A stretch of DNA of 64,000 nucleotides. It comes from Cheilinus undulatus (lineage: Eukaryota > Chordata > Actinopteri > Labriformes > Labridae). The notes under the pieces were generated by a model. The model saw nothing but the letters and a program-made list of their open reading frames with translations. It was not told the DNA's origin and did not search any database. Below are positions 1 to 10,989 of this stretch, piece after piece (position 1 is the stretch's first letter; every line of letters begins with the position of its first letter). The position numbers and the translations under genes were made by a program. The DNA lies in the NCBI RefSeq assembly GCF_018320785.1, contig NW_024571694.1, forward strand, positions 1-64,000. The letters run 5' to 3'.

Positions 1-1169
1 TTGTTACCTGCTATATTTTGTTTATTAGAAAATTAGAGACACCTCAGAATTGAGATTCAGATCAATTCTTTTGATCTCAAGAGTAAGAGAACCATTTCAA
101 ATTTACACTATGTTTTATATGAACTTGAAACTTAAATTAAGGTTCAGATCAGTGTTTTTATTACAAGACTGAAAGAACTTTTTACATTTTACACTAAGTT
201 TTATATAAACTTGAACTTGGACTGAGTTTAGGATCAATATTTTTGATCACAATAGTAAAAGAACTATTTACAATTTACCCCAAGTTTTACATAAACTTGA
301 ACTTGAAATAACCTTCAGTGAAGCAATGAAAACTTTTTTTTGTTATTTTTCTGGGAGAGGGAGGAAAAAGGAGAGTGAGGGGAGTGAGGTGTTTTTTAAG
401 CAATGTATAAAATGAGGTTAAAAAATGAAAAGCGAGGGAAAGAGCTTCTGTCCGTCACAGCAGTCTATTCAACATTCTCCTTCACAGAAACAAAGGGATG
501 TACAGTTTTTTGCACTTGCACTGCCTCACACAACTCTTCTTACAAAAATTGACTATGCCATTTAATTCCTGTGCGATCTGTACACCATCCGAGTAACTAC
601 ATGAAGTCATGTAAAGCCCCAAGGCTCGGCTCTCTTGCGTTGGCACATCCTGTCAATTCAGGTGCGGCTATCTGACTACATCTAAATATGCATAATATCA
701 ACTAGATGTGGGACTAACATTATAGCATTTAGGAAACTAAACTACGCTACCACTAAACTATCACTAAAAGGAGTAGATTGATACTGACTAGAGAAATAAT
801 GATGTTAATGGCTAATGTATTTAGCTGACACTGAACCCTATGCTGAGTTTCACAGCAGTGGTGTCACCAGTGTACCCTGGCTGTGCTTCGACATCCACTC
901 TATTACATTGTCTGTGACATATGACTATTGTCATAATAATTGTTCTTCAATTTTTAATTCTTCATCCTCCTTTATTATCGTCCCTGATAAGAAAATTGAT
1001 GAGAAAACGGTTATCATTGGTGGCCATTTTGAAAAATGGCTGCCGTGGGCACTATGTTGAAATTCAGGATGCCTCCATATCCAGTTTTCTTTTGAATGCC
1101 TTTGGCTATAACTGTACCAAATTTCATGCTTGTATCACAAAGTCAACAGTTGTTGTGGTTATCTCCTCC
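1..1169. other. AT-rich non-coding flank of copy A
   Basis: No gene is seen. The stretch is AT-rich and shared with 48056-49007. Bases 955-1150 match, in reverse complement, a stretch at 47640-47830 near the start of copy B, so the flank carries part of a dispersed or fold-back repeat. Short open frames here have no recognisable domains. Confidence 0.6.
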
Positions 1170-2245
1170 ACTACCTCAGAGACATGCTCCTCGTTCTCCT
1201 CAGAGGACTGCAAGACTGCTGCAACACACACACACACACACACACATACAAACATATACAAAAGCTGGAAGGCCGTGTGGCAGACCTGGAACAGTATTCC
1301 AGGATGAATGCCCTGATCGTCAGTGGCCTGGACACAAAGCCCCAGTCATATGCCAGGGCTGCAGCGGGAGAGGGAGAGGTCACCACTTCAAAACACTTCA
1401 AATCATTTTATTTGCAGATGACACTAACTTGCTTTGCTGTGGAGATAATTTGGAACAACTTTTGGATACAGTGGCAGATGAATTAAAGAAACTGAAGACG
1501 TGGTTTGACTCAAATAAACTCACATTAAATCCAGGCAAAACCAAATTCACAATATTTGGAAATCGGACAATTAACTCACAAAAGAAACTCATGATTGATA
1601 ACACAGAAATAGAGAGGGTGAATGAAATAAAATTCCTTGGAGTCATAATTGACAGTAAACTATCCTGGAAGTCACATATACAGTACATCTCAGCTAAAAT
1701 AGCTAAGTCAATTGCAATATTACATAAAGTCAAGTATCTTATAAACCAGTCATCACTATACACCTTGTACTGTTCCTTCATTCTTCTATACATTACCTAC
1801 TGTGTGGATGTGCGGGGAACACATACAAATCAAACACAGAAACAATTTTCAAACTTCAAAAGAGAGCAATAAGAAGAGTAAATAACAGCACCAACAGAGA
1901 ACCATCAAACCCACTCTTCATCAAACTGAAAGCACTAAAATTCAAGGACTTGGTCAACCTCAAAACAATTCTAATCATGCACAAAGCAAATCAAAATCAG
2001 CTACCACAGGGCATCCAAAAGTTGTTTCAAAAAAGAAAAAAACAAGCACAATCTGAGAGGAATATGCTTTTTCAAAAAACAGCTGGTACATACAAAGCAA
2101 AAACACACTGTATATCAGTTAAAGGAGTTAATCTGTGGAACAACTGCAGCGAAGAAATGAAAACCAGCAGATCACTTAATAAGTTCAAACAAATTTATAT
2201 CAATCTCATCCTGAATGGATACAAGAAAGAAATGGATACATAGAT
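1170..2245 (+). pseudogene. LINE remnant: ORF1-like piece joined to reverse-transcriptase C-terminal half (copy A)
   Basis: A broken non-LTR retrotransposon. Bases about 1258-1380 encode an ORF1-like piece (KLEGRVADLEQYSRMN) typical of the coiled-coil/RNA-binding region of fish LINE first proteins. At about 1390 it jumps, in another frame, to the reverse-transcriptase palm motif FADDTN followed by the thumb (KFLGVIIDSKLSW) up to 1872. The remaining C-terminal part continues in another frame at about 1873-2243. The start of the reverse transcriptase and the endonuclease are missing. The clade is uncertain: CR1/Jockey-like, possibly Rex1/Babar. The 3' end lies at about 2540, where a minisatellite begins. 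The second copy at 49008-51170 keeps more of the element. Confidence 0.75.
1225..1250. repeat. (CA)n microsatellite
   Basis: A run of alternating C and A splits the ORF1-like LINE piece from the upstream flank. Its remains are also visible in the interleaved copy-B stretch at about 50160. Confidence 0.9.
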
Positions 2246-2540
2246 TTAGAACATAAAGCAATGTGCCTTTGTAGCGATGCACCTTCTTTCCTTCTGTTTT
2301 GTTCTCCTACACATGGCTCCGACAGATTAAATTATTAAAAACACAACAATGAAGGGGTAGGACTAGATAAGTTTAATCAACTTCATCCTACACCCTTTCA
2401 AACAAGGTATGATTATCTATGTTGTTATAGAGTTGTCTCTTTAATTATTTATTTATTTATTTTTTCCTGACTAAACACTTTGTATATTTTACTTATTTTT
2501 GTTCTTTCTTTTAACCTGTCCAAAAAAACAAATACATGAA
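2246..2540 (+). other. LINE 3' untranslated region (copy A)
   Basis: This non-coding tail follows the LINE coding remnant and is shared with 51165-51470. It ends in an A-rich stretch that grades into the CA-rich minisatellite, so it is probably the 3' UTR and tail of the same LINE. Confidence 0.55.
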
Positions 2541-3364
2541 AATGAAATATATACACACACACCCATACAATCAGACATACAAACATATACACACACCCAT
2601 ACATACAGGCATATAAACATATACACATACATTCAGACATACAAACATATACACACACACTCATACATTCAGACATACAAACATATACACACACACCCAT
2701 ACAATCAGACATATAAACATATACACACACCCATACATACAGGCATATAAACATATACACATACATACAGACATACAAACATATACACACAAACCTATAC
2801 ATTCAGACGTACAAACATATACACACACACCCATACATACAGGCATATAAACATATACACATACATACAGACATACAAACATATACACACAAACCTATAC
2901 ATTCAGACGTACAAACATATACACACACACCCATACATACAGGCATATAAACATATACACATACATACAGACATACAAGCATATACACACACACACCCAT
3001 ACATTCAGACATACAAACATATACACACACACCCATACATTCAGACATACAAACATATACACACACACCTATACATACAGACATACAAACATATACACAC
3101 AAACCTATACATTCAGATGTACAAACATATACACACACCCATACATTCAGACATACAAACATATACACACACACCCATACATTCAGACATACAAACATAT
3201 ACACACACACCCATACATTCAGACATACAAACATATACACACACACACCCATACATTCAGACATACAAACATATACACACACACACCCATACATTCAGAC
3301 ATACAAACATATACACACACACCCATACATTCAGACATACAAACATATACACACACCCATATAT
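2541..3364. repeat. CA-rich minisatellite (copy A)
   Basis: Tandem units of roughly 34-38 bases are built from 'acatatacacacac', 'ccatacattcagacataca' and close variants. About 820 bases are present here, against about 480 in copy B (51470-51946). Because the unit has no stops in several frames it produces long open frames on both strands (histidine/threonine-rich on +, cysteine/valine-rich on -). These are treated as repeat shadows, not genes. The array sits directly at the 3' end of a LINE and may have grown from its tail. Confidence 0.95.
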
Positions 3365-4249
3365 TGGTTAAATACAGACACACATAGACTGAGCTGCAGG
3401 TAGAGAACAGAGGGGAAAATATGCTCTCTGTATTCTTTGCTATATCTGTGCGAATGGAAGACAAAACTACAAGAAAAGAGCAAAAAGCACTCCTCTGCAC
3501 AAGACAAGCTGTTGGTGTGGCTTTGTGCCCTGATTTCAACAAGAACAGCGCCTAGATCAGAGTAAACAGCAGCAGTCCTACTGCGACATCCAAGCTAACA
3601 GCCAACGGGAGACAATCCCCACCACCATGATCGGAAAAACATGCCGAAACAGACCGGGAGTGGAGAGAGAACATTTTTTTCTGTCACAGAAAGCTTTCAG
3701 TGTTGCTCTCTGCGCTTGTTTGAATTTAGACACGTCTGGTTCAGACAGAAGTGCCGCTCGGCTCAGTCCCAGCTAATGACAGACCTGCTAGTCATTAGCT
3801 GAGACACAACAACTCATTAGCTGTATACAACAAGTAACCCTTCCCCCTTAACTATCACATTGTCATGCCAAAGCAGGGAGCAGAAAAGTGGCATCTTCAT
3901 TTTCTTTCGCAGAAAGCTTTCTGTGTTGCTCTCAGTGCTAGCTGTGATAAGGAAATGTGTTGTTCTGGCTAAGGCCAAGCTTACGTTCAGCTAGTCCACA
4001 AGCATTTACGCAAGTTCCCTTTTCCCCCTCAGCTATCACACAGTCATGCCAAAGCAGCTCAGCAGAGGAGTAAAAACATCTTTCCTTACATGAAAAGCTT
4101 ATTTTGTTTGTTTTATTCTTTGTTATACAGAAATGTGGCCCAGTTCTGGTGAAACAGGCTAAAGCTATATCTGAGTATTTAGAGCAGTGGAGGCAGCCAT
4201 AACAGGGCTTTCAGCACAACTAAACCCCGCCCATAGAGCGACTCTGTAT
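3365..4249. other. Non-coding, shared with copy B
   Basis: No gene is seen. The sequence is moderately GC-balanced and nearly identical to 51952-52832. It contains repeated short motifs ('agaaagctttc', 'gtcatgccaaagcag') occurring twice in the stretch, which suggests an old internal duplication. Confidence 0.5.
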
Positions 4250-4257
4250 GTATAAGC

Positions 4258-5710
4258 CAGGGCTTGACATTTACACCCGCCAACTAGCCAAATGCGGGTG
4301 GATTTCGGCCATGGCGGGTAGCAGCGTGACTCACTGTAACGACGGTGGGTTGAATTTATTAGTGTCACAACTTGAGCTTCACTCTGAAAGTGTTTGTCTG
4401 TTAGCCCTTATGATTTAGGCTTGTTACATAGAGGCCATTTGGCACCTAAAGGCTCAAATTTCCCTCCTGAGTATCAGAAAAGTGGCTGGTTTCTTCATCC
4501 ATTTGTGCGTTTTTACGCAGTGCCAAGGGCTTTGATGCTGTATGACACACATAAACGCAACACTCACAGACATATACAGACACACACTCGCACTGACATG
4601 TTGGTTAGACTGAAGGCTTCTTTCTGTTTAGGGAAAATGTTTCAGAATTTGCAGGATAAACTCAGACCATAACTTTATCCTTCTACTTTAAAGCGCTTCT
4701 CTATCTATGGATGATCAGTGCGTCAGCACCGTTTAGATGTGTGTGTGTGTGTGTGTGTGCTCCAGCTGTGTGTCTCTGTCACTCGTGCAAGTCAGGGCGG
4801 GCGGGGTGTCTAAATATTGTTTGATTAATGCTCCATCTATATTCTTTGTTTGATGAAGGCGATCTAAATGATAAAAACCTCCGCAAAGGTGCACATACTT
4901 TAAATGTCATTGAAATTTTTAAACGTTTGTATATTCAGGGTTAATTAAAAATTTGCCATAAATCGATAATTAATGGTTATAAAAGATGAGAGAAACTCTG
5001 AAACTTTAAATCAGTTCACTGAGGCAGTGAGAAACAGAGGCAGAAGGATAAAAGTCTGTAACTGATCACTTAGGAGTCAAAGAGAATTCAACTAAATGGT
5101 GATTTTTTTTTTCTTATTATTTTATACATCGGTTGTTTAATGTTCTCCAAATGTGAGCTTCACCACCAAATGTAAGTCATCTATTATTTAAGGAGATATT
5201 TTAATTAGTATTAGACACATGTATGAAAACATTTCCTCCATACAGTATAGAGCAGAGGACAGGAGAAGTTGGACACTTAATATTCTCTGGTGGAGATTTG
5301 TCAGAGTGAAAATTAGAGATGTTCTTGTAATCTGCTGTAGTTTTTCCTAATAAACAGCCGATAAATAGTATTTTAATATTAGCATAAACTTAATATCCAT
5401 AAAGAAAATAAAAATCTAAGAGTCTTGACTCTTAGATGACTGTCTCTAACAGTCTGACCCATATCTCAGTAGTGTGCTGTTTCATATGTACAGGGAGAAG
5501 TGCTTTATTAAGAGGAGAGCTGATATTGATCATATTGGTGAGGGAAAGTAGAGCACGTGTGTCATATCATACCCTTTGTACCAAATTTTGCATATAGCTC
5601 AGAGTTACCGAACACCAAAGTTGTGGCTAGTGGAAATACTGAGTGGCTAGTAAGTTTGCAGGACCGCAACCACCGTGGCTGGTGAGCAAAAAAGTTAATG
5701 TCAAGCCCTG
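4258..5710. mobile_element. hAT-like non-autonomous DNA transposon (copy A, complete)
   Basis: The ends are an inverted repeat: 'cagggcttgacat' at 4258 and its complement ending in 'caagccctg' at 5710. They are flanked by an 8-bp direct repeat, gtataagc (4250-4257) and gtatgagc (5711-5718), with one mismatch. An 8-bp target duplication and a CAGGG-type end are characteristic of the hAT superfamily. No transposase is visible inside. A (GT)n run lies at 4738-4759. The same element in copy B (from 52841) has lost its right end. Confidence 0.8.
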
Positions 5711-5718
5711 GTATGAGC

Positions 5719-7297
5719 CATACATACATGATGTTAACTACAGCCTAGTTCACACAGTGGAGGCAGCCATCACTGCCAGCATTCAGTACAAGCAAAAGCA
5801 ACTCTGTATTGTTGGCTCATACAACAGTGTCACTCACTCAGTTACTTACCAACTGACATACTCACAGACGTTGCCATGTGTAGGGCTGACCTCAACCGTC
5901 AGCCAAAACTATTTATGTATTACATTTCTATAGCACTTTTAAGAGACAGACCATTTGTGTATGTCAATTTTAAGGTATGCCCGAGGGTTAAAACTGCTAA
6001 AATCGAGTCTTATGACCACCTTACACCTAACAACTGAGACCACAGGAGCGACCTGCAACTTCAGCAAGACACCCATGATTTTACTCTGACTTTGGAATTT
6101 TGTCTGCGACTTTGAAATTAGAGGAAAAGTCGTTAGGTGTAAAGCCGCCATTAGGCAGGGGTTACCTGCACAAGAGTAGCACATGTGCACAATGTCATTT
6201 GTTGCTCTGATTGGCCCATCATGAATATTACAGACCATTACTCCAATTACCTTTTCAACTTTTTGAAAAGTCCTGCCCTTCCCAAACACTTTCTATGGGA
6301 GCTTTCCCAGATGAATGTCAAATACATTCATGCAATGGAAACATAAGTTGATGTGGTGTGTCAGGTTAGCTGTTTCATGCCATCAGGGCTTTATCTTTTA
6401 AACTTTTGGGTTCTTTCAATTCTCAACCCAGACACAAAGGGCAACACAGTTACACCCCCCAAAAACAAATCACCCTGCCAGAACACACAATTCAGTCTGA
6501 CATTTCAACAGGCATCCCAAGTAATTGCAGTCAGCCATATACTTGGTTTAAAACTAGTCTTTTTTTATCTACCCAAATAACACCAAAACTTGGATTATCC
6601 ACAAGTAGCAGGACAGCTGGCCATACAAATTCACTATCAGGTACCATGAAAGCTTTTCCAGAGGAATGTGAAGTATTTCATACATTATCACTGTGAGCTG
6701 ACAGTCATTCCCTCATATCACCTGTAGCTAAAGCTCAACTAACTCAAGTCCTTCAAACATCAGAACATTAGTCCTAATGAGGACAAAGCTGGAATGACTT
6801 TTCAGACTGACATTTAATAACATTCAACATGTTGCATTCACAATTCAGCACCATCTATTCCACAACATACTGATGTCTGTCATACATATATAACAATTTA
6901 CTAAACTTTTTTTGGCAAAGAGCACTCAACATCCATTATCATTACTAAAATTATTCAACTTTTTTTAAATCCTGCATTAGTCGTTCGGTGCAGGCCTTTT
7001 GACAATAATCAACTTGTTTCATAGATTATATTCTTTAACTTTTAAAAGAATATTCCGCATTATTCATACATATATTTTTCATATTTTCAGAGGCAGCATT
7101 ATCAATTGAATGACAACTTGTGCATCATGCAGCTGTCACAGTGTATTATCTTCAAAGATTGCTCTCTGTAATTCATATTACTGTTTAACATTGTGATATG
7201 CAGAACAATTACAATGAAACAGCTAAATGGGAATGAATATTTTTAAACATTGCTCTAAACATTGCTCTATTTTTTTATTTTTTTTTTATGATTACAG
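5719..7297 (+). other. Intron preceding the copy-A GIMAP exon
   Basis: This AT-rich stretch is shared with 54061-57294, apart from an L2 insertion and a deletion in copy B. No coding exon is recognised. It ends in a pyrimidine-rich tract and the acceptor 'attacag' (7291-7297) of the GIMAP exon. Bases 5905-5942 resemble a reversed LINE 3' tail. Confidence 0.6.
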
Positions 7298-10059
7298 CAT
7301 CACCAATCAGGATTGTGCTATTGGGAAAAAGTGAGAACCAACAGGCAAAACTTGGTAACTCCATCATCAGAGATCGTCCTTTTCATCAACAAAAACTTCA
7401 GACCAATCACTCAGAGGCCCACAGTGGGGACTGGAGAGTAATCCCAGTAACAATAGTGAAAACTCCAAACATGTTCAGTCTGTCTGAGGAGGCTGTGAGA
7501 AGAGAGGTGAAGAGCTGTGTGAGTCTTTGTCCTCCTGGACCAAATGTTCTGCTGCTGTTAGTGAAACCTTCTGATTTCACTGAAGAGAACAGACAAACAC
7601 TGAAGTTCATACTGAGTTTGTTTGGTCAAGATGCTTTCAAACACTCGATGGTCATCATGACACACAGAGAGGATATACAAAGACCTGTAAAGAAGCTGAT
7701 TGAAGACTGTGGAGGAAGATGCATCAATATGCTTAGAGACAGTGATAGTCTGTTAATGGAGAGGATTGGATATAATGTGTGTGCGAATAATGGAAACTTC
7801 CTCACCTTCACTGAAGAGTCCACAAGACCAAAGTCTGAACTCAACAAACCAGCTTTAAACCTGGTTCTGTGTGGGAGAAGAAAATCAGGAAAGACTTCAA
7901 CAGCAAAGGCCATTTTAGGTCAGACAGGTCTTCATTCAGTCTCCAGCTCATCAGAGTGTGTTAAATATCAGGGAGAGGTTTGTGGACGTTGGGTTTCCCT
8001 GGTGGAGCTTCCTGCCTTGTGTGAAAAACCACGGGAGGACGCGATGATGGAATTACTCAGATGTGTCTCACTCTGTGATCCTGAAGGTGTCCACGCCTTC
8101 ATCCTGGTCCTACCTGTGGGTCCACTCACTGATGAGGACAAGGGAGAGTTAGAGGCCATCCAGAACACATTTGGGTCTCAAGTCAATGACTTCACCATGA
8201 TCCTGTTCACGTCAGAGTCAGATCCCAAAGATCCAGCTGTAGTTAACTTTGTAGAAAAAAGCAAGGAAATCACAGAAATCATTCAGAGATGTGGAGGGAG
8301 ATCTTTTGTTCTCAACATCAAGGACAACCAGCAGATACCAGAGCTGTTGAATTCTTTGGAAAAGATGAGGATCAGAGAATCCAGATACTTCACCAAAGAC
8401 ATGTTCATTCAGGCTCTGATTGAAGAACTTTCTAGACTTAAACTTCAGGATGTGAAACAGAGAAGGGCTGATAATGAGACCCAGAGCAGAGAATGTCTCA
8501 GGATAGTTCTGATTGGAAGGACTGGCAGCGGAAAAAGTGCGACAGGAAACAACATTTTGGGAAAAGATTGTTTTTTCTCTGATTCCAGCTCAAAGTCTGT
8601 GACCAAGGCTTGTGAAAAAGCAACTGGAGAGATTGATGGTCAGCCTGTGGCTGTGGTCGACACCCCTGATTTGTTTGACACAGCTCTGTCTGATGAGGAT
8701 GTTCAGCAGGAGCTTGTGAAATGCATCAGCATGCTGGCTCCTGGACCTCATGTGTTCCTGCTAGTGCTGCAGATCGGCCGCTTCACTAAGGAGGAAAAAG
8801 ACTCAGTGGAACTGATCCAAAAATATTTTGGAAAGCATGCAGTAGATTTCATCATTGTTGTATTCACCAGAGGTGATGATCTCAGTCAGTCAACTGAGAG
8901 TTACTTTAGAAACTCTGATGAGGTATTGAAAAAACTGATCCAGGACTGTGGAGGAAGATACCAGGTCTTCAATAACAAGAACCAGACAGACCGCACACAA
9001 GTCAGACAGTTACTGACTAAAGCAAACAAAATGCTTGAAGACAATGGCGGCAGCTTCTACACATCTGATATGTTCCTGGAAGCCGAGGCGGCGATAGAGG
9101 AAGAAGTGGAGAAGATCCTGAAAGAAAAGGAAGAAGAAATGCAGAGACAGAAGGAGAGGCTTCAGAGAAAACATGAAGAAGAAATGGAAGAAATGAAGAA
9201 AAGAATGGAGAAACAGAGGAAAGAAAGTGAACAGCAGAGAGAGAAACAACTCAGAGAAATGGAGGGAAAAATCAACAAGGAGCGAGAAAAGAGGAAGAAA
9301 GAGCAGGAAAAGAGAGAAGAGGAGGACAGGAAGAGAAAAAGGCAGGATGAACTTAAACAGAAAGAGTGGGAGGAAAAACTTCAAGAACTGGAGAGAAAAA
9401 TAAAGTTAGAATCAGAGGAAAAAAAAAACATTGATAAAAAGTGGGAACAGAGCAGAGAAGAGCTGAGAAAACAGCGAGACGACTGGGAGAGGGAAAGAAC
9501 TGAATGGTGGAAGCAGAGAAGGCTTGAAAATGAGAAAATACGACATAAAGAACAGTTAAAAATTAAAAAGCTTCAAGAGGAGTATGATCAGGAAAGAGAA
9601 AAAGTTGAGAAAAAGAGAAGAGAGGACGATCAAAGACAAAGAGAACAGGAGGAGAAGGAGAGAAGAGAACTAGAGGAAAACTATAAGAAAAAAATGGAGG
9701 ACATGAAGAAGAGGAATGAAGAGGAGGCCAGAAAACAAGCTGAAGAATTCATTGAGTTCAGAAAAAATTACAACAAAGACTTTGCTGCACTAGAAGAGAA
9801 ACGCATGAAGGAAATGCGCAAATTGAAGAAAAAGCATGACAGACAACTGTACGAGGAAGAGAGGAGACATAAGAAACAGTACAGGCTGTTACAAGAAGAA
9901 AGAGAGGATCTGAGGAAAAAACATGAGCAAGATGTGAAAGAAATAGAGGATCTGAGGAAAAAGCTGTGGATGTATCATGTTTTGCATATAAGTGTATTAC
10001 TAATATACTCACTTATTTATATATATACTACTACAAAGCTGTCCTTGGGTAACCTCTGA
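7298..10059 (+). CDS. gimap8-like: GIMAP8-like GTPase, large 3' coding exon with three AIG1 domains and coiled coil (copy A)
   Basis: GIMAP proteins are septin-like GTPases of immune cells. The exon is taken to start at 7298, after a T-rich tract and AG; the ATG at 7288 lies in the intron, so the true start is upstream, outside the window. Three AIG1 domains are visible. Domain 1 (about 7300-7840) has a degraded P-loop ([14 protein letters not shown]) and no DxxG. Domain 2 has Walker A GRRKSGKT at 7873-7896 but LPALCEK in place of the G3 motif. Domain 3 has a canonical GRTGSGKS at 8515-8538, DTPD at about 8659 and TRGDD at about 8880. From about 9080 a highly charged coiled coil follows. After LRKKL the frame enters an insertion and ends at 10059 with a hydrophobic tail ([16 protein letters not shown]). 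Domains 1 and probably 2 are likely nucleotide-free. Partial gene: 5' exons not seen. Confidence 0.88.
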
Positions 10060-10236
10060 TCGAGTTAGGTTTTGTTAGGTCTTGAGAAAGGATGTTGTGG
10101 ATGTCCCAAGAGGGCAGTGTTTACTGACCAGTATGAGTGTTTAGTGTGATAAGTGAGGCCAAAACAATATCTGCACTCCCCACTGTTCAGTTTCAGGAGA
10201 CTACGATGGAATAACAGGAAATGTTTTGTAAGAGAC
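9967..10236 (+). mobile_element. Roughly 270-bp insertion in the 3' coding end of copy A
   Basis: The coiled-coil frame is interrupted after 'aagctg' (9961-9966). The coil resumes in the same frame after a second 'aagctg' (10237-10242), giving a 6-bp direct repeat that suggests a target duplication. The two possible boundaries are off by up to six bases. The inserted sequence has no terminal inverted repeat I can see and no matching piece elsewhere in the window; a solo-LTR-like origin is possible but not shown. It supplies a stop codon (10057-10059) and the last 31 codons of the predicted protein. Confidence 0.6.
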
Positions 10237-10338
10237 AAGCTGAAGAAAAAGCATGATGAAGGACTTAAAGAAAAAGAGGATCTGAAGAAAAAGCATGAGC
10301 AAGAAATAAATGAACTTGAAGATGAAGATGTTTCTTAA
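10237..10338 (+). pseudogene. Stranded original C-terminus of the copy-A GIMAP coiled coil
   Basis: In the same frame as the exon upstream, this stretch reads KLKKKHDEGLKEKED, then LKKKHEQEINELEDEDVS and a TAA stop at about 10336. It is the natural continuation of the coiled coil and holds one full unit of the motif that is expanded in copy B. It lies beyond the stop introduced by the insertion, so it is not translated unless the insertion is spliced out. No in-frame splice that would remove it was found. Confidence 0.7.
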
Positions 10339-10698
10339 TGATTTAATGATAATAGTCATATAGGATGTTAAGATGCTTAAAGTGTTGAATGAGGCCACAA
10401 AATGACTTCGTACATCGGATAAAAACAGTGTGTCTGTCCTTGCAAATACATTTTCCTCCCAACATTCATTGGAAACAAAGTTACAACAATTAAGCTAATC
10501 TTCAGTCATGTGACTGATGTGGAAGCCTGGAGGGCAAAAAGAGTTGAGGGAAGTGGCAGCTTTCATTGAATTCTCCATGAAGCTGCTACAGGGCTTTTTA
10601 AAAAATTCTATCTCTTCAAAACAACATGTTTACACTTAATGTAAGCATTAGAAAAACAAGATATTAAGATGAATATGTTTTGGACACTTGTGGCCCTC
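10339..10698 (+). other. 3' flank of copy-A GIMAP gene
   Basis: No gene is seen. This is AT-rich sequence, presumably former 3' UTR, running up to the Penelope-like insertion. No clear polyadenylation signal could be assigned. Confidence 0.4.
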
Positions 10699-10973
10699 TG
10701 TACTGTAACAGTTTCATTTAGTCAGACAGGAGCGTTTGTTTACCTGCTTTACATGTTTCAGCTACTTCCTGTAGCCTTCCTCAGAAGCGTCACATGATGG
10801 TGCTGTGACGTGTCTTGTAGGCTGCTTATATGGTTTTGTCAGACAGTAGGGGGAAGCTTACGCCTCCTACCGTCTAACACCTTCTCCAGGACCGCATGCC
10901 ATGTGTGTGACAAGGTGTAGGCTCCCTCGTCCCAGTTCATGCTCCTCGGACCTCGTTTGCGGATCTCGATGTC
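10699..10973 (-). repeat. Left inverted arm of the Penelope-like element
   Basis: Reading the complement gives the same sequence as 12195-12470, including the shared block 'cagacaggagcgtttgtt' (10713-10730 in + orientation). It includes the complement of the last coding bases of the endonuclease region, showing that the arm is a reversed copy of the element's own 3' end. Confidence 0.88.
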
Positions 10974-10989
10974 CTCTTTGGTTCTTTTC

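Larger units (their letters stand above)
1..9966 (+). repeat. Segmental duplication, proximal copy (copy A)
   Basis: The sequence from the first base is repeated almost base for base from 48056, with the same order of elements: AT-rich flank, LINE remnant, CA-rich minisatellite, hAT-like element, intron, and a three-domain GIMAP exon. Differences are a longer minisatellite here, about 470 bp near 5478-5947 missing from the other copy, and an L2 element present only in the other copy. The copy probably begins before the window, since similarity starts at base 1. It stops being alignable at the end of the coiled-coil exon, where this copy has an insertion and the other has a repeat array. Seen directly; the extent outside the window is inferred. 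Confidence 0.95.

Noticed and set aside
2499..3542. Long open frames on both strands of the CA-rich minisatellite (also 51416-52126)
   Set aside because: They are low-complexity translations of a tandem repeat and change freely between the two copies.
7288..7290. ATG as start of the copy-A GIMAP protein
   Set aside because: It lies in the splice acceptor region; copy B has no ATG at this place yet the same exon, and the acceptor 'attacag' follows it.
9965..10239. An intron (GT...AG) removing the copy-A insertion
   Set aside because: GT and AG can be found at the edges, but joining them breaks the reading frame and the donor is not a good match. A 6-bp direct repeat favours an insertion.
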